DNA of 64,000 nt from Candidatus Galacturonatibacter soehngenii (GTDB taxonomy: Bacteria > Bacillota > Clostridia > Lachnospirales > Lachnospiraceae). The stretch lies in the NCBI RefSeq assembly GCF_008830185.1, contig NZ_WAGX01000005.1, positions 372,001-436,000 on the forward strand. The letters run 5' to 3'. Of this stretch, positions 24,700 through 33,489 are shown one piece after another. The notes beneath the pieces are model-generated. The model was not told where the DNA came from and made no database searches. It worked only from the letters and a program-made list of their open reading frames with translations. The stretch's first letter is position 1; each line of letters begins with the position of its first letter. A program made the position numbers and the translations under genes.

Positions 24700-25533
24700 T
24701 TATTGCAATACCCATGAGAAAAGATAAGTTAATTTCTCTTCTTTTACTACATCGGAACTTGGAAGCTTAGTTAATTTACCTGTCAAATCTTTCTCAATCG
24801 CTGCCTTATGAAAATGGCAGAATCCTATTCCTAGATCGACTCTTTGAATGTCTATCTCTATTTTATCTTCCTTTAATGACTTAGCCTCGTAAAAATGAAA
24901 CGCCTCATCCTTAAATAATACTCTCCATGGCTGTTTATTTGCCGCTGATGGTGCTAAACGTAGCATTTCTAGTGCGTATCCATACTCACATGCTACACTT
25001 TTATCTAAATCAGTAGAAAAATCCTCGAAGTAAAATAATCCTTCCCAAGCTTTTCTTTTATCGGATTTAGCTGCCCATCGAACCAAAGAATCTTTCACGG
25101 ATCGTTTTTCTACAGGGTATCCAATTGGAGTAATTGCAGGAAATATGTCATTTTCTTTTACTCCCATAGCTTTTGAAAATCCACCTTTATTAAAAGTTCC
25201 GCCTAGCCAACACGTACCAATTCCTAATGAAGTAATGTATAATATTAACTCTTCAAATGAATATCCCAAAGCCTCTAAAGCAAATTCACCTTCTTTTACC
25301 GTTGCACCAATAAAATCCTTGGCACCTTTAATCATACCGTATGTACCAAGCTTTTCTGTCTTTATTGCCTCCGTTTCAATTATTTGAAAAGATACTTCCA
25401 CTCCAAATGGATTTTCCAAGTGTTTCATATATGCAAGAATTTTTTCTTTTTCTTCTTTTGCTATAGGGCGTTCTTCGTACGTTCTAACACTGATTCTATT
25501 TCTTACTGCCTTTTCAATTGAAAATTTTTCCAC
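24700..25533 (-). CDS. Nitroreductase-family protein (TM1586-type)
   Basis: 277-residue FMN-dependent oxidoreductase-like protein. The N-terminal region has AVRNRISVRTYEERPI, the usual flavin-contact start of nitroreductases. YITSLGIGTCWLGGTFNKGGF and the later MLRLAPSAANKQPWRVLF form an apparent internal duplication of the half-fold, which is characteristic of the long single-chain (TM1586/PF14512) type. Substrate unknown; such proteins reduce nitroaromatics, quinones or flavins. The ribosome site AGGAAAG lies upstream of the ATG at 25533. Next downstream is the truncated permease. Confidence 0.85.
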   Translation of the reverse strand: MEKFSIEKAVRNRISVRTYEERPIAKEEKEKILAYMKHLENPFGVEVSFQIIETEAIKTEKLGTYGMIKGAKDFIGATVKEGEFALEALGYSFEELILYITSLGIGTCWLGGTFNKGGFSKAMGVKENDIFPAITPIGYPVEKRSVKDSLVRWAAKSDKRKAWEGLFYFEDFSTDLDKSVACEYGYALEMLRLAPSAANKQPWRVLFKDEAFHFYEAKSLKEDKIEIDIQRVDLGIGFCHFHKAAIEKDLTGKLTKLPSSDVVKEEKLTYLFSWVLQ

Positions 25534-25584
25534 TCTTTTCTTCCTTTCCTACCTTATTATATTTTCATAATACACTTTTTCTTG

Positions 25585-25757
25585 CTAATAACGATCTACA
25601 AATTCATTTGACTGTCCGCCTGGATAGCCTGATGAAATCATAACATAAGGAAGGATATGTTTTGGTAGCTTGCACATATTCTTAATATTATCTGTCATTT
25701 CTTTCCATGTTGCAACTCCAAGCCATCCCCACTTTTTCCCATAGTCCTTCACCAGAT
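25585..25757 (-). pseudogene. Nitroreductase C-terminal remnant
   Basis: The 334-base gap between the nitroreductase gene and the sugar operon terminator contains a minus-strand frame, without a start, reading about 57 codons: KDYGKKWGWLGVATWKEM, LPKHILPYVMISSGYPGG and EFVDRY before TAG at 25585. The order (W-L/M-G-V, LP-x-x-x-x-P-x-x-x-x-x-GYP, V-D-R-Y) matches the C-terminal end of short nitroreductases. The N-terminal two thirds are absent, so this is a decayed gene. The rest of the gap shows nothing recognisable. Confidence 0.5.
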
Positions 25758-25811
25758 AACATACAAATTAACACGTTTTTATTCTCTCGTCAAATCTATT
25801 TTTTATAACAC

Positions 25812-25857
25812 AAAAAAGATAAAGGGGAACTTTTTAAAAGTTCACACTTTATCTTGT
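25812..25857 (-). terminator. Terminator of the sugar ABC/ROK operon
   Basis: On the minus strand AAGATAAAG...GAACTTTT pairs with AAAGTTC...CTTTATCTT, followed by TTTTTG. It lies 11 bases after the ROK kinase stop codon. Confidence 0.75.
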
Positions 25858-25867
25858 TTCCTTTTTC

Positions 25868-26782
25868 CTATTTATCCCGTTCATTTTTGCTGTCCAAATG
25901 ATGCTTTAAAGCCCCAATTAGATTGGCATCACTATTGTAGTGACACCGAACGATTTTAGCCTTTGACGGTGTTTGTATTGGAAATACTTGATAGATATAA
26001 TCTACCTTTTCTTGAATCATTGAAATCAACAAATCCTGTTTGCTGATTCCACCACCGATTGCAATTAATTCAGGATCTAAAATATTTTGTAAATTAAATA
26101 TTTCTTTAGCGATTTCCATAACAAAACGATCCAATGCCTTTAAAACCATCGTATCATTCGCATTTGCCATCTCAAATATTTTAATTCCGTCTAATTCCTC
26201 GAAATCTTGATTCTTTGCACATGCAACCATTTGGCGCAGTCTCTTATTTCCACTTTTCATTCCCCAAACATTTTCTATACTTTCGTAATCATGTCCTAAA
26301 AGGATAAAACTAAACTCACCTGCTGCAAAATGCTTTCCTTTATATATCTTTTTATCTTTTATAATACCGCCGCCAACGCCAGTTCCAAGTACAATTACAA
26401 TTCCATCCTTGCAATCTTTCAAACTTCCATTCCAGCTTTCCGCCAGTGCAGCACACTTTCCGTCATTTTCTACGCTTACTCTCACGTTACAACGCTTTGA
26501 TAGAAGCTTCGCAACTGGAGTATGATTGATAAATAAAAAAGAACCACCTGTGATTGCAATTCCTTCATCGCTGTCAATGACACCAGGCATAGAAAGAGCA
26601 ATTCCATCCACTTTTCCCTCGTATATTGTATAAATTTTGACTAAGTTATCAATATAACCATCCACACCATTATCAAAGGTTGTTTTTATTTTTCCTCGCT
26701 CTAGTATATCTGATTGTTCTGTCATTAAAGCATATTTCATTTCCGTTCCGCCAACATCAATTGCAAGATATCTTTTATCCAT
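25868..26782 (-). CDS. ROK-family sugar kinase
   Basis: 304-residue cytoplasmic kinase. AIDVGGTEMKYALM (phosphate 1), IVLGTGVGGGIIKDKKIYKG (phosphate 2) and AIGGGISKQ are the ROK signatures. The usual CxCGxxGC zinc motif is absent from the segment after HFAAGEFSF, which is common in the beta-glucoside kinase and some glucomannokinase groups. It is the last gene of a sugar-import operon (solute-binding protein, two permeases), so it likely phosphorylates the imported sugar or a product of its hydrolysis. The start follows the MalG-type permease gene by four bases. Confidence 0.88.
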   Translation of the reverse strand: MDKRYLAIDVGGTEMKYALMTEQSDILERGKIKTTFDNGVDGYIDNLVKIYTIYEGKVDGIALSMPGVIDSDEGIAITGGSFLFINHTPVAKLLSKRCNVRVSVENDGKCAALAESWNGSLKDCKDGIVIVLGTGVGGGIIKDKKIYKGKHFAAGEFSFILLGHDYESIENVWGMKSGNKRLRQMVACAKNQDFEELDGIKIFEMANANDTMVLKALDRFVMEIAKEIFNLQNILDPELIAIGGGISKQDLLISMIQEKVDYIYQVFPIQTPSKAKIVRCHYNSDANLIGALKHHLDSKNERDK

Positions 26783-26786
26783 ATGA

Positions 26787-27653
26787 TTACCCCTTTACCG
26801 CTCCTGCTGCAATTCCATTAATAAATTGTTTTTGAAGTATCGCAAATATTATTATAAGAGGTAGAGCACACAATATGCAAGCTGCAAATAACACATTCCA
26901 CTGAGCAGGATTTTCTCTATCTCCTAAAAATTGAATCATTCCTACTGGTAAAGAATACTGTGAGGATTTTGATACAAATACCATTGGGAAGAAATAATCA
27001 TTCCAAATCCATAAGCCTTGCGTAATTATAGTCGATACGGTTGCTGGTTTTAACAAAGGAAATACAATCTTTACAAACCTAGTAAAAAGACTTGCTCCAT
27101 CTAAATAAGCGGATTCTTCGATTTCGACTGGCACACTTTTCATAAAGCCAGCGTAGAGAAATGTCGCAAACGGAAGACTACAAGTTATAAACATAATCAT
27201 AGGTGTAAATCTCGTGTTTGGAATATGCAATCGTCCAAACATTTGCGCTACTGGTACAATTACCATTTGTGCTGGAATAACAAGTCCTGCAATAAAAAAA
27301 TAGTATAAGCCCTTACTAAGCGGGCGCTTAATTCTTGTAATTGGATACGCTGCCATAGTCGCAATGCAAACAATTGCAAATACAGAACCTCCCGTAGTCA
27401 TGAAGCTGTTTAAAAACTGCATTGGATAATTCATCTTACGAAAAGCTGTTATATAGCTACTTAATGTGAATTGACTAAACAAAATAAGAGGTGATTTCAT
27501 ATTGGAAGCCTCACGTAATGAACTTGACAATACAATTACAAGAGGAGCCATAATAACAATACAAAATAAAATAAGTATGATGTAGATAGCAACAATTGCA
27601 GGTGAAAGCTTCTCATATCTTTCTACCTCTTTGTCTTTCTTTCCTAATGCCAT
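26787..27653 (-). CDS. Carbohydrate ABC transporter permease (MalG-type)
   Basis: 288-residue inner-membrane permease with six predicted helices. The cytoplasmic coupling motif EESAYLDGASLFTRFVKIVFPLLKP (EAA loop, about residues 185-210) and the long first extracytoplasmic loop are characteristic of MalG/CUT1 partners. It overlaps the upstream MalF-type gene by one base. With the 27653-28570 permease it makes the channel for an oligosaccharide. No ATPase gene is in the operon, as is usual for Firmicute CUT1 systems that share an MsmX-type ATPase. Confidence 0.92.
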   Translation of the reverse strand: MALGKKDKEVERYEKLSPAIVAIYIILILFCIVIMAPLVIVLSSSLREASNMKSPLILFSQFTLSSYITAFRKMNYPMQFLNSFMTTGGSVFAIVCIATMAAYPITRIKRPLSKGLYYFFIAGLVIPAQMVIVPVAQMFGRLHIPNTRFTPMIMFITCSLPFATFLYAGFMKSVPVEIEESAYLDGASLFTRFVKIVFPLLKPATVSTIITQGLWIWNDYFFPMVFVSKSSQYSLPVGMIQFLGDRENPAQWNVLFAACILCALPLIIIFAILQKQFINGIAAGAVKG

Positions 27654-28570
27654 TACAGTTCCACCTCCCTTTTGTTCATAAAAATAAGCATAAATATCGT
27701 AATTAAAATGATAACAATAAATGATACCACTGAAAATGCACTTGCTTTGCCCATCATCTGATCCGTAAATGCAATCTTATATATAGTAAACATTAATGTA
27801 TTGGTTGATTTACCTGGTCCACCATTGGTCATGATAAAGGAATAATCAAAGGCCTTTAGACCAGCAATCACGTTTAATATTACATTAATTGTAATTGTCG
27901 AGGATATTAACGGAAGTTTTACCTTCTTAATTAACTGCCATTCATTGCAACCGTCAATTCTTCCAGCCTCTAACAGACTTTCATCTACCGTCTGTAATCC
28001 TGCAAGATAAATAATCATAGTGGTACCAAAGCTTTTCCATATTTCAACTGCTGCAATTCCATATAATGCGGTCTTATAATTACCAAGTAAATTAAATTTA
28101 GAACCATCAAGCCCAATTAAAGTTAAAAAAGATGCAATGAGTCCAGAGTCTGGCATATAAACGTAAGACCATATAAAACCAACTACAATTGCGCTAAATA
28201 AAGCTGGAACATAGGCACAAGTCCTAAAAAATGCCTTTCCTCTTATCTTTATATTTAAAACCATAGCAACACATAATCCAAGAAGATTACTTCCAATTAC
28301 AATAATAACTGCGTATATTAAAGTATTCTTAATGGAGTTGGTCATTGTTCCTTCTCGAAATAAAGTGATATAATTTTTAAATCCCACAAAATCATATTGA
28401 TAGTTGATACCGTTGAAATTCGTTATACTATAATAAAATAACTGTAATACAGGAAATACCCAAAATACACAGAATAATAATAGTGCTGGAACAGCAAATA
28501 AATACATTCTATTTGGAAATACCAAGGAAATATTTTTCTTGTTGTTTTTCTTTTTCTCCAACTTCTTCAC
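27653..28570 (-). CDS. Carbohydrate ABC transporter permease (MalF-type)
   Basis: 305-residue permease. A Lys/Asn-rich cytoplasmic N-terminus (about 1-18) is followed by six helices, with the EAA loop DESLLEAGRIDGCNEWQLIKKVKLPLI around residue 190 and the terminal GGPGKSTNTLMFTIYKIAF, the usual MalF/UgpA phrase. Upstream lies the solute-binding protein gene with an intercistronic hairpin. It imports an oligosaccharide of unknown identity, under YesM/YesN control by context. Confidence 0.92.
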   Translation of the reverse strand: MKKLEKKKNNKKNISLVFPNRMYLFAVPALLLFCVFWVFPVLQLFYYSITNFNGINYQYDFVGFKNYITLFREGTMTNSIKNTLIYAVIIVIGSNLLGLCVAMVLNIKIRGKAFFRTCAYVPALFSAIVVGFIWSYVYMPDSGLIASFLTLIGLDGSKFNLLGNYKTALYGIAAVEIWKSFGTTMIIYLAGLQTVDESLLEAGRIDGCNEWQLIKKVKLPLISSTITINVILNVIAGLKAFDYSFIMTNGGPGKSTNTLMFTIYKIAFTDQMMGKASAFSVVSFIVIILITIFMLIFMNKREVEL

Positions 28571-28578
28571 CTCTTTAG

Positions 28579-28613
28579 GAAGGAATGAACGACCAAATAT
28601 CGCTCATTCCTTC
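28579..28613 (-). other. Intercistronic hairpin after the solute-binding protein gene
   Basis: GAAGGAATGAGCG and its imperfect complement CGTTCATTCCTTC enclose ATATTTGGT. There is no T-run, so it is probably a 3' stabiliser that keeps binding-protein mRNA above permease mRNA. Confidence 0.55.
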
Positions 28614-28627
28614 TAATTTTTATATCT

Positions 28628-29992
28628 TTATTCTGTATATAGTTCTTGGAATTTCATCTGCATTCCATTTACAATATCAGAAACGCTAGTTCCTTGACCA
28701 CCAATTGCTTCGCTAAATAAAGCTTCCATTTCGGTTTCTGTACCAGCTGGCCAGCCTTGATTACACCAGTAAAAGGATTTTCCATCATTGTATAAGTCAA
28801 TAAATGGCTGGAATAATGGATTTACCTTATCTGCTCCATAACCATAAGTTACAACAAATCTTCCTGAGTCTGCATAAGCCTTATAGATATCAGATTCTCC
28901 ATCAAACCATTTTTCTAAGATTGCCTTACATTCCTCAATGTATTTAGAACCTGAATAGATAGCTGGCCCTGCACCCATTGCCATCGCTGCATATAAATCT
29001 GTACCCGCATCATTACCTGGTAAAGGAAAATATCCTCTTTCAAACTCAACAGCACCTTTCGCTGTAATTGCAGCTGCATTAAAGGAGCCATCAAAGGTCA
29101 TGGCAGCTTCACCATCCACAAATTTTTGAATTGCTTGTTGTGCACCAAGCCCTAAAGAAGAAGTCTGGATGTAACCATTGTCATATAAGCTCTTATACAT
29201 TTCTAAGACTTTATCCCAAGTACCTTCATCTGTGAATTTGGTTTCTCCTGATCTTAACTGATCATCAAAAGAAGCATTTTTTGCATACACTTGGTTAGCT
29301 GCAATCTGATAAAGACCAAACTGCATCACATACATATCTTTGTCACCCATTACGATTGGCTGAATTCCTGCATCTTTTAACGTTTTACAAACATTTAAAA
29401 ATTCATCCCAATTTGTTGGCACGGATAAACCATTTTCTTCAAATATATTCTTGTTATAATAAGTTCCAAGCATCGTTACACCACTTGGTACTGCATACAC
29501 ATCATTTTCATAGACAAATGATTCTCTACCTGCTACTCCTGCAAGTTCAATTGCCTTTAACCCTGTAAGAGGTTCTAGGTATCCTGCTTTAGCAAGTCCA
29601 ATTACGGAGTTAGCACCTGCGTACTTAGGCTGTACCAATATCATATCAGGGCATTCACCTGATGCTAACTTAGTCTTTAATGCCGTATAGTACTGATCGT
29701 CTGGTAATTTGGTTACTTCCAATGTAATATTAGGAAATTCTTCTTTTACAAGCTTTGGTAATATTTCTGTCTCAAAGTCGTTTTCTGCTGCTGTTCCTGA
29801 ATACATCATAGTAATTGTGATATTATCCTTTGTTACTTCTCCAGCACTTTCTTCCTTTGAATCGCTTGTGGCTTGCGATTCACTTGTTGATGTGGAATTA
29901 CTTCCTGCATCGTTTGCTTTACTGCATCCTGTCAAACTTGACAAAACCAATACTGCTGTGAGAGCGAGAGCTCCTATTCTTTTTCGTTTCAT
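28628..29992 (-). CDS. Sugar ABC transporter solute-binding lipoprotein
   Basis: 454-residue extracellular lipoprotein: signal peptide MKRKRIGALALTAVLVLSSLTGC with the lipobox Cys at 23, then a Ser/Glu-rich linker to about residue 53, then a CUT1-type type I binding protein fold with YNKNIFEENGLSVPTNWDEFL, the conserved hinge phrase. Length and architecture are normal. It is the first gene of an operon divergent from yesM/yesN-like genes. Trp/Tyr-rich C-terminal parts (YWCNQGWPAGTE) suggest aromatic stacking with sugars. The sugar cannot be named from sequence. Confidence 0.9.
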   Translation of the reverse strand: MKRKRIGALALTAVLVLSSLTGCSKANDAGSNSTSTSESQATSDSKEESAGEVTKDNITITMMYSGTAAENDFETEILPKLVKEEFPNITLEVTKLPDDQYYTALKTKLASGECPDMILVQPKYAGANSVIGLAKAGYLEPLTGLKAIELAGVAGRESFVYENDVYAVPSGVTMLGTYYNKNIFEENGLSVPTNWDEFLNVCKTLKDAGIQPIVMGDKDMYVMQFGLYQIAANQVYAKNASFDDQLRSGETKFTDEGTWDKVLEMYKSLYDNGYIQTSSLGLGAQQAIQKFVDGEAAMTFDGSFNAAAITAKGAVEFERGYFPLPGNDAGTDLYAAMAMGAGPAIYSGSKYIEECKAILEKWFDGESDIYKAYADSGRFVVTYGYGADKVNPLFQPFIDLYNDGKSFYWCNQGWPAGTETEMEALFSEAIGGQGTSVSDIVNGMQMKFQELYTE

Positions 29993-30051
29993 CGTAATCC
30001 TCCCTTTTTAAAAACAATACTTTCTTTACATTTTTAATTCTATCACATCTA

Positions 30052-30084
30052 TAGTATACTTTTGTTTGGATTAATGGTATACTA
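30052..30084. promoter_or_regulatory. Symmetric divergent promoter/operator region
   Basis: A perfect 8-bp inverted repeat TAGTATAC / GTATACTA with a 17-bp spacer lies between the sugar importer and the sensor kinase. Each arm contains TATACT on the outward strand, so the arms can serve as -10 boxes of two outward promoters. The spacing also places each arm where the other promoter's -35 would be, so the symmetry could alternatively be the operator of the AraC-type response regulator. Confidence 0.4.
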
Positions 30085-30121
30085 TTGTTAGATTTTAGTT
30101 TACCTGTATGGAGGTATCTTT

Positions 30122-31900
30122 ATGAAGTTGAAAACAAAGTTTTTAATTATATTCTTGTTTATTTCCAATCTTCCAATCCTTATCATAACCAGTTATACCT
30201 ATAAGCAGTATACTGCTTTGATTCATGCGCAAACAAAACAAGTCTCAGAAAATATATTTAATAACGCAAAGGATTTTGCTAATAATTCGATTGCAAACAT
30301 CAATCATATCGCAGAAATTTTTTCCTTTTATTCAGGAAGTAATGACGCTATCATTGAAGATTTGAAAAAATATGCAAATCCAAATCATTCTTATAGTACT
30401 TATGACGTGTTTCAAAGCAATAACAACATCAAATTCATTTGTCAAAACTTAATCTATTCCTCCTCTTATGTAAATGGTATATTTGTATTCACTCCTAGCG
30501 GGGAAGTCCTAGGTTACGGTTATGGTGATAACATAGATATACGCTATGAATATCGCCCTTTTAACGATAATTGGTATCAAGAAACACTCGCATTAGAAGG
30601 AAAAACCTATGTAAACGGAATCAATACGAAGGACTTTATCTTACATGGAAAACCCTCCATCTCTTTTTCACGCGCACTTTATGATGTCTATTCTCATGAA
30701 TTTTTGGGCGTATTATTTATTGATTGTTCTCCCGATGTATTTGATTTATCCTCCGTTAATACCTTACCAAACCTCATGCTTTTATCCATTCAAGATGAAA
30801 AAAGCAATTTATTGTATACCAATGTGTTTGATTTAGAAGATCGCTTTACAAATGAGACCACCACAAGACAATCGGTTCCATTAAATATTGAAGGGCTTAA
30901 TTTAAACTGTGCAGTAAACTATTCGCATTTATATAAGCAGTTTAATTATACAAGAACATTAATCATCTTAATTGGCGTAATATGTGCCATGGCTTTTTTA
31001 ATTATATCCATTTTACTGTCCGATTCACTAACAAAGCCTATCACTTATCTAAGCAATATGATGAGTAATCGCCCTGGGCACAATCTAAAAGGAGAGCGCG
31101 CAACTCTTTTACTAACTAAGTCAGCCTTTGCACGTCAAGAAAAATATCTGACACGTACCGATGAAATTGGTGTCTTATACAATGAGTACAACCGTATGAT
31201 TGAGCAGTTGAATACCTTTATTAAAAGTGAGTACCAAAACAAACTCATTACACTGGATTCACAAATGAAATCCTTAGAGGCTCAAATCAACTCACACTTT
31301 TTATACAATACACTAGAATCCATTAACAGCATAGCAGAAATCGAAGAAGTGGAAAGTATCGCTACCATGTCACTTGCACTAGGAAATATGTTTCGCTATA
31401 GCATCAAAACGCAAAGTGAGCTTGTAACGATTGAAGAAGAACTCAACCATGTTAGAGATTATATTGCAATTCAAAAGATTCGTTTTGATAATAAATTTGC
31501 TATGGTAATCGATATGCCACAGGAAATGACCAATCTTAAAATCTTAAAGTTAATTATGCAGCCGATTGTAGAAAACGCCTTATACCATGGACTCAATTAT
31601 TGTAACACAGGAAGTTATATTAAAATACATGGCTATGTAAAGGATTCTAATATCTTTCTTGAAATCTGTGATGACGGAGCAGGTATGGATAAAGAACAAA
31701 TCCTTACGTTAGAAAAGAGTTTTCAAGAAACCGCTCACTTTACAGAGCTTGGGCATCGAAACAAACATAGCATCGGACTTAAGAACATCCATACAAGGAT
31801 TGCCCTTTATTATGGACAAGGCTATGGCCTATCCGTACAAAGCTCATTGCAAGAAGGAACCATTATTACAATAAAACTTCCGCTATTATTTCAAGCGTAG
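30122..31900 (+). CDS. YesM-family sensor histidine kinase
   Basis: 592-residue membrane kinase. Helix 1 (about 7-25) and helix 2 (about 280-300) flank an extracellular sensor of about 250 residues (Cache-like). HAMP follows (about 300-360), then the His_kinase domain with the phosphoacceptor in QINSHFLYNTLESINS and a C-terminal ATPase with NALYHGLNYC, CDDGAGMD and IGLKNIHTRI. It should sense an extracellular sugar or loaded binding protein and phosphorylate the response regulator encoded 18 bases downstream. The divergent sugar importer is its probable target operon. Confidence 0.92.
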   Translation: MKLKTKFLIIFLFISNLPILIITSYTYKQYTALIHAQTKQVSENIFNNAKDFANNSIANINHIAEIFSFYSGSNDAIIEDLKKYANPNHSYSTYDVFQSNNNIKFICQNLIYSSSYVNGIFVFTPSGEVLGYGYGDNIDIRYEYRPFNDNWYQETLALEGKTYVNGINTKDFILHGKPSISFSRALYDVYSHEFLGVLFIDCSPDVFDLSSVNTLPNLMLLSIQDEKSNLLYTNVFDLEDRFTNETTTRQSVPLNIEGLNLNCAVNYSHLYKQFNYTRTLIILIGVICAMAFLIISILLSDSLTKPITYLSNMMSNRPGHNLKGERATLLLTKSAFARQEKYLTRTDEIGVLYNEYNRMIEQLNTFIKSEYQNKLITLDSQMKSLEAQINSHFLYNTLESINSIAEIEEVESIATMSLALGNMFRYSIKTQSELVTIEEELNHVRDYIAIQKIRFDNKFAMVIDMPQEMTNLKILKLIMQPIVENALYHGLNYCNTGSYIKIHGYVKDSNIFLEICDDGAGMDKEQILTLEKSFQETAHFTELGHRNKHSIGLKNIHTRIALYYGQGYGLSVQSSLQEGTIITIKLPLLFQA

Positions 31901-31918
31901 AATTTAAGGAGGTCGCAC

Positions 31919-33481
31919 ATGTATACTTATATTGTTGTAGACGATGAAAGTCTCATACGAAAAGGAACGATTAAAAAATTAGAAGCGCTAAAGGATTGCA
32001 TTACTTGTATCGGAGAAGCCGCTAATGGAAATGAAGCGCTTGCGCTAATTGCCAACAAAAATCCTGATATTATCATAACAGACATGAATATGCCTATCAT
32101 GGATGGGACACAATTTCTTCCTCTCCTTGCAGAGAACTATCCTGATAAGCGACTGATTGTCATAAGTGGATATAAAGACTTTGAATACACCAGACATGCA
32201 ATTTCTGCGAAAGCCATTGATTATATCTTAAAGCCATTTAGCAAAGAGGAAATCCAGGCAACCGTAAAAAAAGCAATTAAGCAAATTGAAGACAAAGATG
32301 CCTTACTAAACAAAATTGATTTGAGCGAATCGGAAAAAGAGCGTGCACGTTATGAATATGACATTCAGATGTTAAAGAATATGATTCTTGGTTATCACAT
32401 CGCCTCTACTTCCATTACCTCAAAGAGACTTAAATTTATTGAAACCACACATGATTTCGTGTTAATTACGATTCGTTCCTCATCTCCTTTGATGGAAGAA
32501 TCCATGCAAAACTTTCTTTTGGAAAATGGATTTGGTGATTTGGCGATTTACTTACAACATATTCATTGCAATAATCTAGGATTTTTTATTCTTTTTATCC
32601 CAGAGCAAGCTGCAATCTCTGTTGAGGATTTGTGTAAACAAGTAGTAAATAGCCTCTACTCCCATCTAAGCACGCAAAACATTGATTCGTTTTTTGGCAT
32701 CAGCAATACACACTCGGACCTTAATTCGTTAAACAAAGCCTTTTCAGAGGATGTTGTAGCGTTAAATTCAAGAGAAATTGTCTCGAGTCAGCGATATACC
32801 TTCTATCATTATGTCACAAACGAGCCTTTGACTATCAACTGGGAAAAATACGAAGAGTTTTTATTTCGAATTGAGTCTGGAATGACCATGCAAATAATTG
32901 AATTATTAGAGGATTTATTTTTATATGTAAAAAGCTTAAAGCATGCTACCTTATCTGATGTGAAATACTATTGCTTTCAATTAGCGGATAATGCTAAACT
33001 AATTATGTCAGAGTATTTAGAACAAGTTAATACCAATACGGTATCTGCCAGTATGCAAAACATATTAAATACCATGTTTTCGCTTGATGAACTTAAGCAA
33101 TATTACGAGCAGTTTTTTACAAACATCTCTGAGATATTAAAATCAAAAAGTATTTATGCCTCCAATGATGTTATTGAAAAAATGCAAATTTATGCCAAAC
33201 GAAACTATTATAAGAATTTAAATGTTGAATTTTTATCCTCTTTGTTTTACATGAATCGTAGTTATTGCTCACATCTTTTTAAAGAGAAAACAGGAATTAA
33301 CTTTGTAGATTTTGTTAATCAAATTCGCATTGAAAAAGCCAAAGAGCTTCTAAAAAATACCGATAAAAAGATGTATCAAGTAAGTAAAGCAGTCGGATAT
33401 GATAATGTAAAATATTTCTTTCGGATTTTTAAAAAAATAGAAGGAATTACACCCGAACAATATAGAAAGAATCAACAGTGA
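31919..33481 (+). CDS. YesN-family AraC-type response regulator
   Basis: 520 residues. The N-terminal receiver domain (1-120) carries the phosphoacceptor Asp in DIIITDMNMPIMDGTQF and the conserved Lys in DYILKPF. A long middle region (about 130-400) has no clear motif. The C-terminal AraC DNA-binding domain (about 415-520) shows FLSSLFYMNRSYCSHLFKEKTGINF and YQVSKAVGYDNVKYFFRIFKKIEGITPEQYR. AGGAGG lies eight bases before the start. Directly downstream of the kinase and coupled to the Fic gene. It likely activates the sugar importer and nearby hydrolase. Confidence 0.92.
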   Translation: MYTYIVVDDESLIRKGTIKKLEALKDCITCIGEAANGNEALALIANKNPDIIITDMNMPIMDGTQFLPLLAENYPDKRLIVISGYKDFEYTRHAISAKAIDYILKPFSKEEIQATVKKAIKQIEDKDALLNKIDLSESEKERARYEYDIQMLKNMILGYHIASTSITSKRLKFIETTHDFVLITIRSSSPLMEESMQNFLLENGFGDLAIYLQHIHCNNLGFFILFIPEQAAISVEDLCKQVVNSLYSHLSTQNIDSFFGISNTHSDLNSLNKAFSEDVVALNSREIVSSQRYTFYHYVTNEPLTINWEKYEEFLFRIESGMTMQIIELLEDLFLYVKSLKHATLSDVKYYCFQLADNAKLIMSEYLEQVNTNTVSASMQNILNTMFSLDELKQYYEQFFTNISEILKSKSIYASNDVIEKMQIYAKRNYYKNLNVEFLSSLFYMNRSYCSHLFKEKTGINFVDFVNQIRIEKAKELLKNTDKKMYQVSKAVGYDNVKYFFRIFKKIEGITPEQYRKNQQ

Positions 33482-33489
33482 GGTGCAAC

